The translations under genes were made by a program, and so were the position numbers. Shown piece after piece: positions 22,576 to 35,973 of a DNA stretch of 64,000 bases. The stretch covers positions 1 through 64,000 of the forward strand of contig JBBBWG010026112.1 of the NCBI GenBank assembly GCA_037176905.1. The letters run 5' to 3'. Source of the stretch: Azolla pinnata. Lineage: Eukaryota; Streptophyta; Polypodiopsida; Salviniales; Salviniaceae. The number at the start of each line of letters is the position of its first letter. The stretch's first letter is position 1. A model generated the notes under the pieces. The model had not been told where the DNA came from. It made no database searches and was given only the letters and a program-made list of their open reading frames with translations.

Positions 22576-25500
22576 TCACAATGCATCGCTTGCATCACTG
22601 TCTGGTTCACTACCAGCAAGTTCCACTTGCTCTCCATCTTCCTCGTTATCTGGAACTGAATCTTCCTCCACCTCTTCATCACTATTAGGTAGCTGAGACC
22701 CAATTTCCTCTCCTTTTAAATTCTTGTGCTTCAGATTGCCTGTCCATATTAAGCACCATCATTCAGTTCAAAGAATTTGATTGCAGCAAGTGATGGTTGA
22801 GGGAAATATTACCCATCCAAAATGAGTTGCCTTCAGATACGCTATGAAGGAGGGCCTTCACACAAAACACGTAACGCTCCAATGAACGTTTTGCACCGGG
22901 TATCTTACTTGTGACTGGTGTTTTCTTCATACCCTAAAACATTATCGAAGTGAAGCAACTTATCAATTGCTTTTGGGTGGAAAAAACAAGACCTTATTCT
23001 AAAAACATCTCTGAAGTTGCCCAGAACGCATACGAGGCCCAACATCAAGCCAAATATTAAGCCACTGCACCTTGGCCTCCGAGCACAGAGTCTGGATAGT
23101 CCTGGTGGCTTTTTGGAGTTCTTTCACCTGGAAACGATACCAGAATCAGCTTTTATTCATGTGCATTCAACCTTTGATGATTTTAATTATAGAATCTATA
23201 ACTTACCAGAGCATTTATGGAATCTCTGTGCCTCTCATATTGCGTTTTCCAGAAGTCTATTCCTATGTAACGAGCAAGACAACACTAGATTCCAAAGCAT
23301 TCAGCTATAAAAACAGAGGATAAAACAATTGTACCTTTTATAAAGGAGTCGATAAATTTCCCCCCAAACTTCACAGCAACAGAATGTATTGCTGTCTGTA
23401 AAAGCCAGAACGATTGATATTTGTTAATTTAACATGAAAAAGCGTTATCAGCAGAACACACATTTCAAATATCTGAGAAACGACATATTGTCTATCAACG
23501 AAAGGCTAAAAGGAATATAAAAAACAAATTTGAAGACTGAGTAAGGAGTTAAAGTATTCAAACCTTGTCGTAGTGTACTTTGGTCAAGTTAACCAAGGAC
23601 ACCATGGTTGTAGCACATTGCCGAGCTTGTAATATCATAAGAGTCACATCATCCTCTTTGGCAGTTTTTAACTTCTGAAGAGACGTAATCCTTTTTACCT
23701 AGAATAGCCACAAACTTAGTGGCCTGAACAAGAAGATTCATAATGGATGATTTGAAACTAAATGTCATTATTACCACTTCATTAAAGATGACCTGCAGCT
23801 CCTCATGCTGTATGGAACAAGTTAGAAGGTATCACCATATGAAGTTATATCATCCAGGTCAGAACAAAGGAAGATCTACATTTATTGAAAAGCTAGAGTA
23901 AACCCAAACTCATAAAATCTAAGGTAATCTGAGCCTCGTCTATACAGACGAGTTCTTTATGTTTGAATAACTACCTTGTCCTGAGGTAGATTTCTGTGAG
24001 ATAAAGGAAACATGTCTTGAAACAACCCGAACTATACATTGATGCATTACCCAAAACGTTTAACATTTGCATGATATCCATCTACCTGAAGACAATTTAT
24101 GAGGAAGAAAGAGAGACAAAACCTGAACACGGTACCATATTATAAATGTCCCTGGAGATAAGGTTGGATATCCATCAACAGAATCTCTGCTTCTACCTTT
24201 CTGGACAGGAACCTGAGGTCCACATACATCGCATGTTATGGTTCCCCTTGTACTTATTAATGATTACTGTTACATCATATTTACGGTTTGGTTCACCTGA
24301 GGCATGATATTGCTTGCCAGATCCTCAAGGAGCTCTAAAGGTGAATCGCTATACTGTAGAAATATGCGTATCAGCTGTTGAAGCTTATCAACCTGTGCAT
24401 TAAGAGGTCGTGAGAAGCAAAATTAAAAGAGATAGTTTCCATTTCCCCGTCCAGAATAACTGACCTTGTTCTTGATGTTTTTTCCCTGTCCATCATCATC
24501 CCACTCATGTTGCAAGACCCTACCTGCAGATTTGCTTAACCTGTTCTTCAGGTAGGGAAAAAATGAGGATGTGCGGAACAAACCAGAGTTCTTCTGTGTG
24601 GTTGCTTTAGAAACATCAATGCAGAACCCCGCACATGCAATGAGAGCCTTTTGTGATACTACAAGTTCTGAAGTGACGGAAAATGATGTGGAGACAGCTG
24701 CATATCATGAATTTTGCAAGTGCATATTGAGAATATTGAGGTGGCTTACTGATAAATGCAGAAAAACATGTCTCGAAAATTTTACCTGCATCAAATAATT
24801 TATCAAGATAGCTATATACACTGCAGAAAGCATACTCCATAGATTCTTTAGGAGGAGGTGGCTGTAAGTCAAGTAAAAAATCATCTCCAGAATCTAATGC
24901 GCAAAAGGCCGATAGTAGTTTCCTTAGTGTTGAGAAGTTGTGCTCAGAAATCTCTTCTTGGTTTGCAAGAATCTGAATATTAATTTTCTAAAACGTTTAA
25001 AAATTTTCATGAGAACCCAACTCTCAAACAGCATAATTGACCAGCACAAATACCTTGGATAAACAACGTAATGTCACCAGTAATAGAGAGCTCGCTGTAT
25101 TGGTTTTGGAGGATTTGCAAGAGCTGCCTGCCGGATTTCCAGCTGCAGATGACTCCAGATTCCAATGCTCATCACAAGATTTGTCCATGACTGAGAAATC
25201 TATTTGATTGAAAATATCAAATATTTATGCTTAAATAAGGAAGATGAAGCCTTGATTGTTATGGGCGTAACACTAGGAACCAATTTATAAGGTTAATTTG
25301 AATGGTTTAAGGGTATGATAAGTGGGAAACCGGTTATCCTATCCTAGGATAGCCGGTTTCCCACTTATCTTACCCAAACATTCAAGCTAGCCTTATAAAT
25401 TGGTTCCTAATGTTATGCCCATAACATTGATTGTGAAGACATACTCCATACTTACCTTGGGAAAGCAAATTGGCTGCAGTATCTAGATGCTTCCTTAGAC

Positions 25501-28500
25501 TTGGAAACACAGGGTGAAGATTTTCCAGGAATTGTCTTGAAGTCAGAGAACCTAAACCAGATGGCCATTTTGGGCTATTTGGTATAGTAGACCACGGGCA
25601 TTGTTTACTATTTTGTGAACTCAAGCATTCCAACTTGTACTCCAAATCATTAAGAACATACAAGTGCAATGGGAGCTGAAAGATCATATGTGTATACTGA
25701 ATGGATGAATCATGATTGAACAAGCATATTATATAGTATAATTTTATTGATAAATGCTTACCTCAGCATGTGGATCAGGACAGCAAGTTGTTTGGGATTT
25801 TTCCTGTTAAAAAAATTACAGGTTAAATGCTCTTTTCTATTCTGGGGTACATTAAGAGGGAACTATCACAAACCTGAGGGATACTTAGAATTGAGATGCT
25901 GCTTATACGTAAAGGCCGGAATTTTCCCCGTTGTTCTTCTAACTTTCCAGTCTCCTCATTCTTTTCATGGTTTGCGCTACTGCTTAAGGGTGTTGAATGT
26001 TGTGATTCTGTATCAATTCCTTTGGTTTTCTTTCCATAAGATTCAGAAAGTTTGATTTGCTTCAGCTTTCCTGTACCGGCTTGTGAAATACCCTTTTCAA
26101 GTGGAGTAGCGTCTGCATTCTGTGTTTCTTCACCAGACACTGCCTTCCTTTTCTTTACCTTCTTTCCCACATTCACAGTGCTCTGTCTGGGGACAGTTTT
26201 TCTTCCAGTTTCTGTTTCATAATGCAATATAGGGAGACATAAGGAAGGCACACACTTCATGCACTCATCCAGAAGGTGTTCAAGAAACCTGAAGAAGACG
26301 TGTGTAGATTATTAAAAAGTTATTTCTTGAGACGGGGCTTGATAAGACAAGTTTAAGACAGAATGCTGACATCTAGCTAAGAAGACCAGATATGAAAAAC
26401 AAAATAGCTGCTTCCTATAAAATATTTCACTCAATCAATGCTCATGTAGCCACAGCAATAAATATTATATTCAGCAGCCATCTAAATATTCAAGCATAGC
26501 ACTTGTCTTGCCCCATGAGTGCAACGAATTGGATCACCAATATATCTATTTTAAAAGGATTAAGATAGCCAGTAAGAAATATACATTAAGTTTCGAACAC
26601 GCTTGAGGAGTTTCATAGATATTTCCTCCCTAGTTGGCTGGGTCAGGTTCCCAGTTCTCCCATCTAGCTGCGTTGAATATGCATTTATCTGCATAATACA
26701 GTCAAGAAGTTCACATAATAATTCCTAATTATTTGAGGTTACACCATGTCTTTTGCGTAATAGACAGCTGGGACACTACTACCAGCTCCCGAATCCAGTT
26801 GATGGTGTAATATAAGGAAAGACATCCAAGCTCCTTTAATTTTACTGGCAATTCTTTCCATTGATTTCCTTCAAAATACTGCCAAGGGGATTTTCTAGTG
26901 AATGTGTAAAATATAACCAACGAGAATACATTGGCATCTATTATGATCAAATGGGGTGGAGGGGTGACAGTGAAATGAAACCTGGTGCTTTGGAAGATAA
27001 AAAGGGCATCCCAAAAGAGCATCGATATTCCCAAGAGATCCTTCATTAGTTGCTCGCTCTACCTATCAGCAAGAAATTGAAAAGACCGTTAGACATATTG
27101 TGATGAAAATAAAATCTTCTGATGCAAGGTTCAACAATAAGCCCTCTTACAGCAGCCAATAATCGAAAGCTGGACGGAAGAAACATTAATGCCTGAGATG
27201 AGCTGTAAAGTTGGAAGCAAAATGGTTCTTAAAAACTTTGTCAAATTCGAAAAGTGTACTCATTGAATGCAAGCATACTTAAATATTGCTTACATCACAT
27301 CATCTGAAGTTAATAGTGTCAAAATGTTAATTAAAATTGGGGATACTTCTCCATCCAAGTTCATCCACGGTTCACCTTCAGAGAAATCATAGTACACTTT
27401 CAGAACATAAAAGCTTTACAACTTAATAGCATATGCTTAGTCTCATACCTTCAAGACTATCTATGTCACAGATACTGGATGGGCTCTTTTGTAAATCCAA
27501 GTCACCAACAAACAGAGATTCAAACTCTATTGTCTGCCTTGAAACCCTAGAATATAAAACTATCAGAAGCTTAAATTTATGAAATGTATGTGAACCTTCA
27601 ACCCTTTTATGATGATGATTATTTCCACCATTATCAGGAAAATAAATTGTAGTGTTTACCATTCCATGATATTGCCGTCAAGGGACATTGTTTCACATAA
27701 ATCTGCCAGTTCATCATACAAAAAGCCTCTTGTAGTTGATGATGACTTGCATACTTCCATAACCATATGCAGAAAGCTCAAGATTTCCTCAAAACTTGAT
27801 TTCTTTTGAATGCCAACCAAAATGAGTTAGTAAAACTAGGATTCTCCAGATAAATACATTGCACATCATACAAAATTAGCAGTGGTAGAATATCTTCCAT
27901 GAATGCCTTAAACCCACATCTGAGCAGTGAGAACCAGAACATAATCTGTAAAGGCAGGCATGTCTAAGTACAGATAAAATGGAGGCTAAACCACCCCAGT
28001 CCCTAACAAACCTGAGGTGCTTTTTCCTGACTCACTCGCACTTCATTCAGTTTCTAGTTAGCTACTATTGCTCTTCTAAAAAACATCCAATAGAAAAACT
28101 ATATGTGGCTTCACTAAAGAGATGTTGCGACAGTTTCCGGACTTTTGACAATTGGCTTTCTATTCGCACCACAGTGACATGGAACCTCCTAATGCATTTC
28201 AAATGACTGCATGCATAGTTTTTCACCATTGATGATTCATTTTCCCAAGGAAACCATTCTCTATATGCTACAATCTATGCTTTAGGCATTTGAATTTGAT
28301 GGACTTAACTTCCATTAAGCAATCCCAATTAGTGGTTTTCTGGACCAGAAATGTGGAAATCTGATTTTTCTTAAAACCTATTGTTCTGAGACATTACCAC
28401 TCAGAGCAGGTAACTCTCCACTTCTTGCTTGGGAATAGTAATTATCATATTAATTAAAGCATGTGTATATATGCTAGTTGATGTCCACATGCAGCCTTAT

Positions 28501-31500
28501 AAACACAAACAAGTTACATAGTTACGAAGAATGCAGATGCAAGGTGAAGAATTCAATTCCAAGCAGGGATAATACCTGCATGCTTTGGGTAGTTGAGTGA
28601 TTCGCAGTGTATTCTGGCCCTAAACAAGATATCAGCCTGACTGCACCAATGATTCCCATCCGCCTATATCTTGCATCTGGGTTACCTATCTGAGGGAAAC
28701 TCAGAATTTTGAGGGATAAATCATTTGATTAACAAGCCCCAACAGAGTCAAAACAACTGAAAGAAACCTGTTTCCGAAGCACAATCAATAGCTCATTTGC
28801 TGTTGAGGAACCATTTTTCAGTGAACGATGAGACCAGGCTGCTATTGCAAGCTGGCCAAACATTTTATACACCTGAAGTGAACCATAATCTTGAATTAAT
28901 TATGTTTAGGCACTTTTTAAACCACATGAGAAACATAAAAATCAGTATCATATGAAAACCTGATGTAGATGGCTGTCTTGAAACCCTTCTAGGTAGTCTA
29001 AAATGCCTGAAAGTTTCATCGATCATCACTTCAAATATCATTACAAATGCTTTGGCAGCCCTTAAAATGTTTTCAAACGGCTGCAATAGATAGATCCCTT
29101 ACTGTTTATGTAAGATGACATTTGAAGGAGATCTTCTGAATGCTTGGAAGATATGATAATCAAGGCATCCAGAGCAGAACTAACTTCATAATCAACTCCT
29201 GAACCCGTATGAGTAACCAGGGATCCAAGAACCTGCCAATGATATTCTTTGACTACTCTACATAGATGGACTTAATGAACACTTTCAAGTAATTCTTCAA
29301 GACTGTAGAATGGGGATGAACTATTATGTTAACCCTAAGATGCGCATCCCAAATCATGCAACTTTGGACCTCCGGCGCAGAAAATTCATCGACAAATCAT
29401 CTAATTTTGTAAGAAGATTATCTAATCACCTGGATCCTCTGAAAATACGAAGTATTAGGAACAAACCGCCTTACATAGTCTATTATACCAGTACAGGACA
29501 TCTTTCTCATAAACTATTGGGATGCCTAATGTGAATGACAACAGTACTTACCATCTAAATAGTTCTTAACTTTCTCCTGATTCCTGTTTATGAGAAAAGT
29601 AGAATATGATTTTCCAATTTTCCTGAAAGCAAAATTTATCTGATTTCTCATCTAAAAGCTTGTTTGAAAGACAAAGCGGCCATGTGAAATAGTTCAGAAT
29701 CAAAGCTCTCAAAGACTAAATGGACCACCCGTAAAGCAAGGAACACCATTACTAGTTAGCAAGCACATAATGATAATGGCAACATTTGAATTGCTTCAAT
29801 AAGATGCAAAAACGATTATCATAATTTCCACAAAAAACTATATAAAGATAGATCTTATATGCAAAGAAGATTTGTCAGCAATACAAAACACTGTGGTTGC
29901 AATGTCTGCAGAAAAATTTCAACTATTTATTGCTTATGGAGAGAATAGCATCCAGACATAGTAGGTATATCTGTGTGTGGAATCGAGCATTTTTCACAAA
30001 AAAAAAACAAAATCATATGAAGTTAAATTTATTCAAGAAGAATATTGAGGTCAGGAATACCAAACAATATAGTTGCACTTTCTGACATAATTATTGCTTG
30101 TGGCGAGAAAAAATGACGAACAAAGTAGGTTTTTTTAGTGGGATCAAAGAATGTGACATAAGAGTTTCGGTTATTATGTTACCAAAGCCAGTAAATGCTC
30201 ATCAGATTCTCTTGTTCATTGTTTGTTCCTCTCTTAGGAACACAGCAGAAATACTCATATAGCTGCCACATTTTATAATCAAATTCACTTTGGGTGAGAT
30301 GACTCTCTGTCCATTTGGATAAACATTAGTGACATGGATTCTTGTTGTAACTCTTATTTTACATTTTGTTGACAAACAAAAATAAAATAAATCTATATTT
30401 CAGAGTTCTCGTGTATTACCTCCTGCCTGTGATATGAGTCTCTGAACTCTTCAAATATCAATACATAAGAATGAGATCCCAATTGTCTCGCAGACAACTC
30501 CTTGGAAGCCAGCAGTACATGGCTCACAGACAATAGGGGCTGAAAATAATCCTATCAGATACTCATTACATAACTGCATGTCAGTAACAGCTTGATCTAT
30601 GCATATGTAGCTTGTACACGATAATCATTTGCTAAATCAGATCACTTCACTTACTTGCAGCAGTGATAGCCTTCCCTTTATGCATTGATTAAACAAGTTT
30701 TTTCCAAGGACTCCTGCTGCAGCTTTTCTTTTCAATATAGATTCTGCAACCTTCTTGTACGGCCCTCCATTTGCATAGATAATTAAAAGCAGCCATATGT
30801 CAATCACTTTGTAATCGTGGGCCTTGTCATAAGTTTTCATTTCCTTGAGAATCGCCTCACACATGATCTGTAGAAATAAAGCAAAAGGTATGACATGGTT
30901 TTGTACAAATGCTTGACCCTATTCAACAAATGTAGCTAGCAAAAGGAAAACATTGTTTGTAGAGATTTTCACAACATTTTGGAATCGCAGTCCTGAACGT
31001 ATTGCCTCCACCACAAGAGCTTCACAATTCGTCATGATAGCCTTCCCTTTCAATTTCTCCTGCTTTAGTTGTGTGATGACCACACTATCCGCCACAAAAT
31101 GAAGATTCTCCCGAAGTTGATAAAGGATCCTCTTGACATTTCCTGGAGTACTAGATTGTAATAAAAATCTCACTACAAGAGGGATATCCTCTGCATCTGC
31201 AGACCTCAAACTGGCTATTGCCAAGGATACGACCTGCCATGAATGAAGCACACATATTTTTCTGATGTGATCCCTGCTAGAAAACAGAGCCGATTTATCA
31301 TCATGTAATCCAAACAAATACCTGATCCAAATGTTCGTCTTCCAAATTGAGGTTTGAAAGAGCATCTAAAACTGGGGCAATCAGCTGGGCATTACCTTGT
31401 AACGTCTGCTCTAATGTGCGAACAACAAGCTCATGTGAACTATCTGAAATGATCTCCGGGATTAATGCAATAATATCCTTTTGTAATCCGATGGGACATA

Positions 31501-33072
31501 TGGACAGAACTTCCATCATCTTTTGTGCTACATTTTCCCCATCTACTAGATAGTCTAGCCATCGGAACTGGCTCAAGATCAGCCGTGGCATACTCTCCAT
31601 CAAACTTGGAAAAACGTTTGACGAGTCATTTCCGGCATCAGCACAATACTCGGGTAATTTCTCCAACAGAACGTTTGCAACATCAGTTTGAATTACTGGA
31701 ATAGACAACAAAGCCCGAAGGAGAGTATCCAGTCCACCTACTGGGCCACTTCCTGAAAACGGCATCAATAACCTGTGTGGAAGAAATGTTTCCATTTTAC
31801 ACAACAGCATGTATCTAAACCCGTTCCAATGTCAGTATATTCTAAGAAAATCTGGTTGTATGTTATCTAAGTACTAGTAGAGCTAGCATGGTGTATGCAT
31901 TACTCAGAAAAAGACATGCATACAAACAAACAAGAAACTATGAACATCTGCAAAACAATAACATTCAAAAGAAACGTATATTTACTTCTCTTCATCGTAA
32001 TTATACGGAAAACAAATCAAATAAAAGCAAATGGCAGGAACATCGAGAGTAATAATGGAGACGGAAAGATGGTAAGCCATAACAGAATTTACACACAATA
32101 TATAGAACAAGATGAAAAGGAAGGCAGGAAGAACATCCGAAATTGTAAAATGACCCCTGCTTTCCACTGTGGTAATACCTAAAGAAATTAAATGCACAAG
32201 AATGAATATAGCTGAAACAAGCCTCTGATTTTCCACTCTGATAATGCAAGAAAGAATTTGAATTCATGAAGTTTTCGGTTTTAAAATAAAATCACTGCCT
32301 TAACTATCAAAGGTGCAGAATAATCGTGAAAAAAACGAAAGGACAGGAACTATTCTTGAACAAATGGAAGAGAAATGATAAAAGATAAAGTTATGCTTTT
32401 CCATTTCTGATTGTGTAGATGTTCACAGGAACCAGCAATCGTGAACAAAAGAGCACTTGAAAACCTCTGAATTTCAACTCAAAGGATAGAGAGATTCATA
32501 GACGAGAAAGAAGAAACACGTGAAACCCAAACCTTAAAACAAAAACTGCGAATTTACATGCTGATGGTGCAGTAAATAATCTAAACGAGTATAATTGCAA
32601 TAAAGACACAACAACAAAAATCTAAGAAATGCTCAGTTTTTCCACTTCAAATATGCAGGAACTGAGTGGAATGACCGGATCGAACAAACAATGGAAGTGA
32701 AACGATGAAAAAATGTGATTTTAGCATGGATGTGTACAAGAGCGCAATCAGCTAGCTGATTGGCGCGAGTCCGAGGCTCTCGAGCCCTAACCTGCGGAAG
32801 TCTGAATCGCTGGAGACGAAATCCTGGAGGCCAAGAAGGAAGGCTTGAAGAAGATGCGAATCAGACTTGAGGCGATGCTCGAGCCTCTGGAGGAAGGAAG
32901 GAAAGTCGCGAGCAGGGAGAACGAGAGCTTCGGGGCACAAGGTGCATCCACATTCAGCCAGCAGACTGCAGAAGGATCGGGCGGCGGAAGCTTGGTGAGC
33001 AGAGGAGGGGGAGGAAGGCGGAGGAGGCATCGATGGATTCCTGGCAGGCGCAGACGGCTTCGAGCTCGCCAT
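22576..33072 (-). CDS. FANCI: FANCI homologue, Fanconi anaemia ID2-complex subunit
   Basis: Many exons on the minus strand. Mapped with confidence: 32792-33072 (ATG), 31322-31772, 30976-31233, 30655-30867, 30420-30539, part of 29121-29232, 25456-25675, about 25873-26289, 22813-22933 and 22576-22739 (stop). Several more lie between. Recognition rests on the N-terminal solenoid: GGLDTLLRALLSIPV, IPEIISDSSHELVVRTL and ALSNLNLEDEHLDQ. Next come IPLVVRFLLQSSTPGNV and YQLRENLHFVADSVV, then VIDIWLLLIIYANGGPYKK, then ALDALIIISSKHSEDLLQM after GSLVTHTGSG. The acidic C terminus (SDEEVEEDSVPDNEEDGEQ) also fits. FANCI pairs with FANCD2 to clamp DNA at stalled forks during interstrand crosslink repair and meiotic crossover control. 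I did not locate the monoubiquitinated lysine. A Lys-rich linker (VGKKVKKRKAVSGEE) is encoded near 26140. The exon at 25456-25675 is followed at once by a MITE in the intron. Confidence 0.92.
25257..25426. mobile_element. Palindromic MITE (about 170 bp) in a FANCI intron
   Basis: The sequence from 25257 (tgttatgggc) to 25426 (gcccataaca) folds back on itself almost completely. The left arm has 'aggaaccaatttataagg' and 'gataagtgggaaaccggt', and the right arm has their complements, meeting near 25340 at 'tatcctaggata'. TTGAT flanks it on both sides (25252-25256 and 25427-25431), a likely 5-bp target duplication. No coding capacity. The arms differ at only a few sites, so the insertion is fairly young. 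Superfamily is not assigned. Confidence 0.9.
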
Positions 33073-33179
33073 CGCCGACGGGAGCCGGAAACCGAAACGG
33101 GGCAGGAAACGCTTTCCCGCGCCCGCCGTTTCTCCCGCCAAAAACCTCCCGCCTTTTTTTGAACGATCTTAACGTAATC

Positions 33180-33960
33180 TCCTCAAACTTTCGATTATGC
33201 TCATTAATCTCTTCTGAGGCCTAATTACCTGGCCTAATTATCTCTAACCATGTTCACTAATCTCTTTAGAGCCTTAACTATCTCCGGCTCGGCTCATCGA
33301 TCCCTTTTAGAGGCTTCGTTATCCCTGTTTAATCTCGTCGGACTCTCGATGCGCCTGATTATCTCTGACCATGTTCATTAAATCTCTTTAGAGCCTTAAT
33401 TATCTCTGGCTAGGCTCATTGATCTCTTTTGGAGGCTTAATTACCTAGGCTTTGTTATCTCTTATCAATCTTGTTTGACTCTCGACAGGCTTAATTATCT
33501 CTAACCATGTTCATTAATTTCTCTAGAGTCTTAATTATGGCTCATTAATCGCTTTAGATGATTAATTACCTAGGATTTGTTATCTCTAATTAATCTCGTC
33601 ATACTCTCTATAGGCTAAAATGTATTCATTGAGCTCTCCAAAGCCTTAATTATCTCTAGCTCGACTCGTTAATCTCTTCAAAGGCATAATTACCTAGGGT
33701 TTGTTATCTCTAATTAATCTCGTTGAACTCTCAATAGGCTTAATTATCTCTAACCATGTTCAAATCTCTTCAGAGGCTTTATTATCTCTGGCTCAACTCA
33801 TTAATCTCTTCACATGCTTAATTATCTTTGACCCAACTCGTTAATCTCTTCTTACTTTGAATAACCTTAATTATTTTTAACCAGACTCGTTGACCTTAAT
33901 TATCTCTAGCATGACTCATTAATCTCTTAGAGTATGAATAGGCTTAATTATCTTTAACTT
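33180..33960. repeat. Degenerate tandem array, about 115-136-bp period
   Basis: 'Ctaaccatgttca' or a variant recurs at 33249, 33370, 33506, about 33620 (changed) and 33755. It is accompanied by 'cttaattatctctggctc', 'aatctctttagag', 'aattacctaggctttgtt' and 'aatctcgtcggactctc'. A 25-30-bp sub-repeat ('ttaattatctctaacc ... cattaatctctt') is visible inside each unit. The array begins about 110 bp upstream of the FANCI start codon. Confidence 0.9.
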
Positions 33961-35973
33961 AGTTCATTGATCTTTTTGGAATCTAAATAGACTTGATTTA
34001 TCTCTTTAACATGGAGTCTAATGTCTTGCCTTTCATCAAGATATGGTAAGTACATTGTATACAAGTCACAATAGCTACGGAGATTAATTGCCCAGAAGTT
34101 GCTGCTGAAGACTATATGTGTGCAAGTCGCGCAACGAATCTTGAAAAAACAAACAACAAAACGAATACTCGTTGAATGAAACGTCAATACATAAATAGAA
34201 ATTTTTTGCTTGCTTCGAGGGAGAGAAAGCAAATTTTCAGTTGTCTATCGCACTTAGAAATTCGGAAACTTCCTCATTCTTTTCTCCACGCATTGTTTTT
34301 TCATCATAATCGCTTTCAAAATGGAATTGGGGAGACATGCTAGCTAGAGGAGGTAATCTCCCATATTCTCCTTCATCTGCCTTTGGATACATAATCCCTT
34401 TTGAATACATAGTATTCAACAAAGGAAATTATAACATCGGTTAGAAACAAGAGGTTAGATAACAATATGGTCAAATCTGCTTGCCTATGGCCATCGTGAT
34501 GATGTAGACCCAACTCGATACCAAGGCACAACCATTCAAACACTTCTTGCTAAATTACTCGGTCGCAAGCATAGATGGGGATATTACCACAACCCTCACA
34601 ATGATTCGGGACTTGCGAAGTATGAGCTCTTCCTAGCAATTCAAGTCTCGAAAAGCTCGTGCATTCGAGATTGATCAATAACATCAAGAACTTGAAAGAT
34701 CCATGTGAAATTCAAGCAAAAGATGCATCCACAAATGGATATGCTTCTAGTATTGGAGATAAATTGTTATCTAGTTGTGCCACTCGCTCAAACAACCAGC
34801 ATGATCAGTCACACACGCGCGACCATCTTGATCTTACTTTAAAAAGGAATGCCACCGCTAAAGAAGTTAAAGCAATCCCAATGCAGCAAATACCGACACC
34901 CACCAACAAGAAGAACTCGCATGCATGCTGAGGCTAGACTATTGGGTTTTGTCAATCAATTCCACAAACAAAGATAAAGAGAGAAACTTATCTCACACCA
35001 CAAGTAGAGAGATTACGAACTAGAAATTCTAGCATCCACAAACCACCAATGCAGAAGATTGAGATGATGATATAACCAGAATGTCGAGAAAGCAAAAATA
35101 TAACTAATGTTGCCCAGTGAAGTTTCTTTCGTGGATCACAATACATTATTTTCCTGCAAAGAAAATAGCCCTGTGGATAAGACATAGGATCATTCGCAGG
35201 ACTTGCACCTGAATCCAGATGCGAAACAGATGCGAAAATGTAATAATCAATTCCATAGTCAATGGTTCCTCTTTGTAAATGCAAAAAATAGTTCTCTTTG
35301 GGGTTAAGAGACATCCAAAGCGTTATTTTAGAATAAAAACAAAGACATATACAACCCACAGATGGAGCCTCAACCAAACTTGGGTTCTTTCAAAATGTAC
35401 ACGGCTTTTGATGCTATAATTTAGTAACCAAGGGTTCTCCCAATTTACTGACTTTGACAGTACCGTGTAGAGCATAGAAGAGAGAGGGAGAGATCCGGCT
35501 TTGAGAAGGTCCCAATCAAGCATGTTATTGAACATTCATGAATAAATGTTGCTGAATGCATAGACACAAAACCAATGTCTCACTTGTAATCATATCATTG
35601 GTTAAGGCCATCCTAGATGACGAGCTTTGCTATTCACATATTCGAAACAGTGAAGCCAGTGTTTTCCCAAAATCTGGACAGTAGTTCTGGAAAAAGCTTC
35701 TTTTCTGACAGTCGGTACCCCTTTTCTTTACATGGAACACTGGTCATATTGCCTTGGACCATTCCATTCTCACAATCTGACAGCAAAGTGATAAATTATA
35801 CCCAACTTTAACACTTCCAATGGCTGTATTTCCTAGCGTGTGAATATTTTTCAGCTTGATAGTGCACGACCCCTCATAAAGTTACAGCACCAGGCATCAT
35901 CTTTACCAGCAAGTAATACAGTAGTAACTACCTGACCAACCACAGAGTTTAAACTCCTCATGACACTGCATAA
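33961..35973. other. Intergenic between FANCI and mTERF genes
   Basis: Several short open frames (for example plus 34659-34931 and minus 34237-34422 and 34988-35535) show no recognisable domain, no supporting splice structure and no family match that I know. A fragment near 34530-34640 reads LLAKLLGRKHRWGYYHNPHN on the plus strand, which looks protein-like but is short. The right end should include the mTERF 3'UTR. I leave the interval unannotated. Confidence 0.5.

Noticed and set aside
33073-33141. N-terminal extension of FANCI
   Set aside because: The frame is open upstream but its upstream start is TTG. The first ATG is at 33072.
34237-35535. Several 60-130-residue frames between FANCI and mTERF
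   Set aside because: They do not join into a gene with sensible splice sites, and none shows a known motif.
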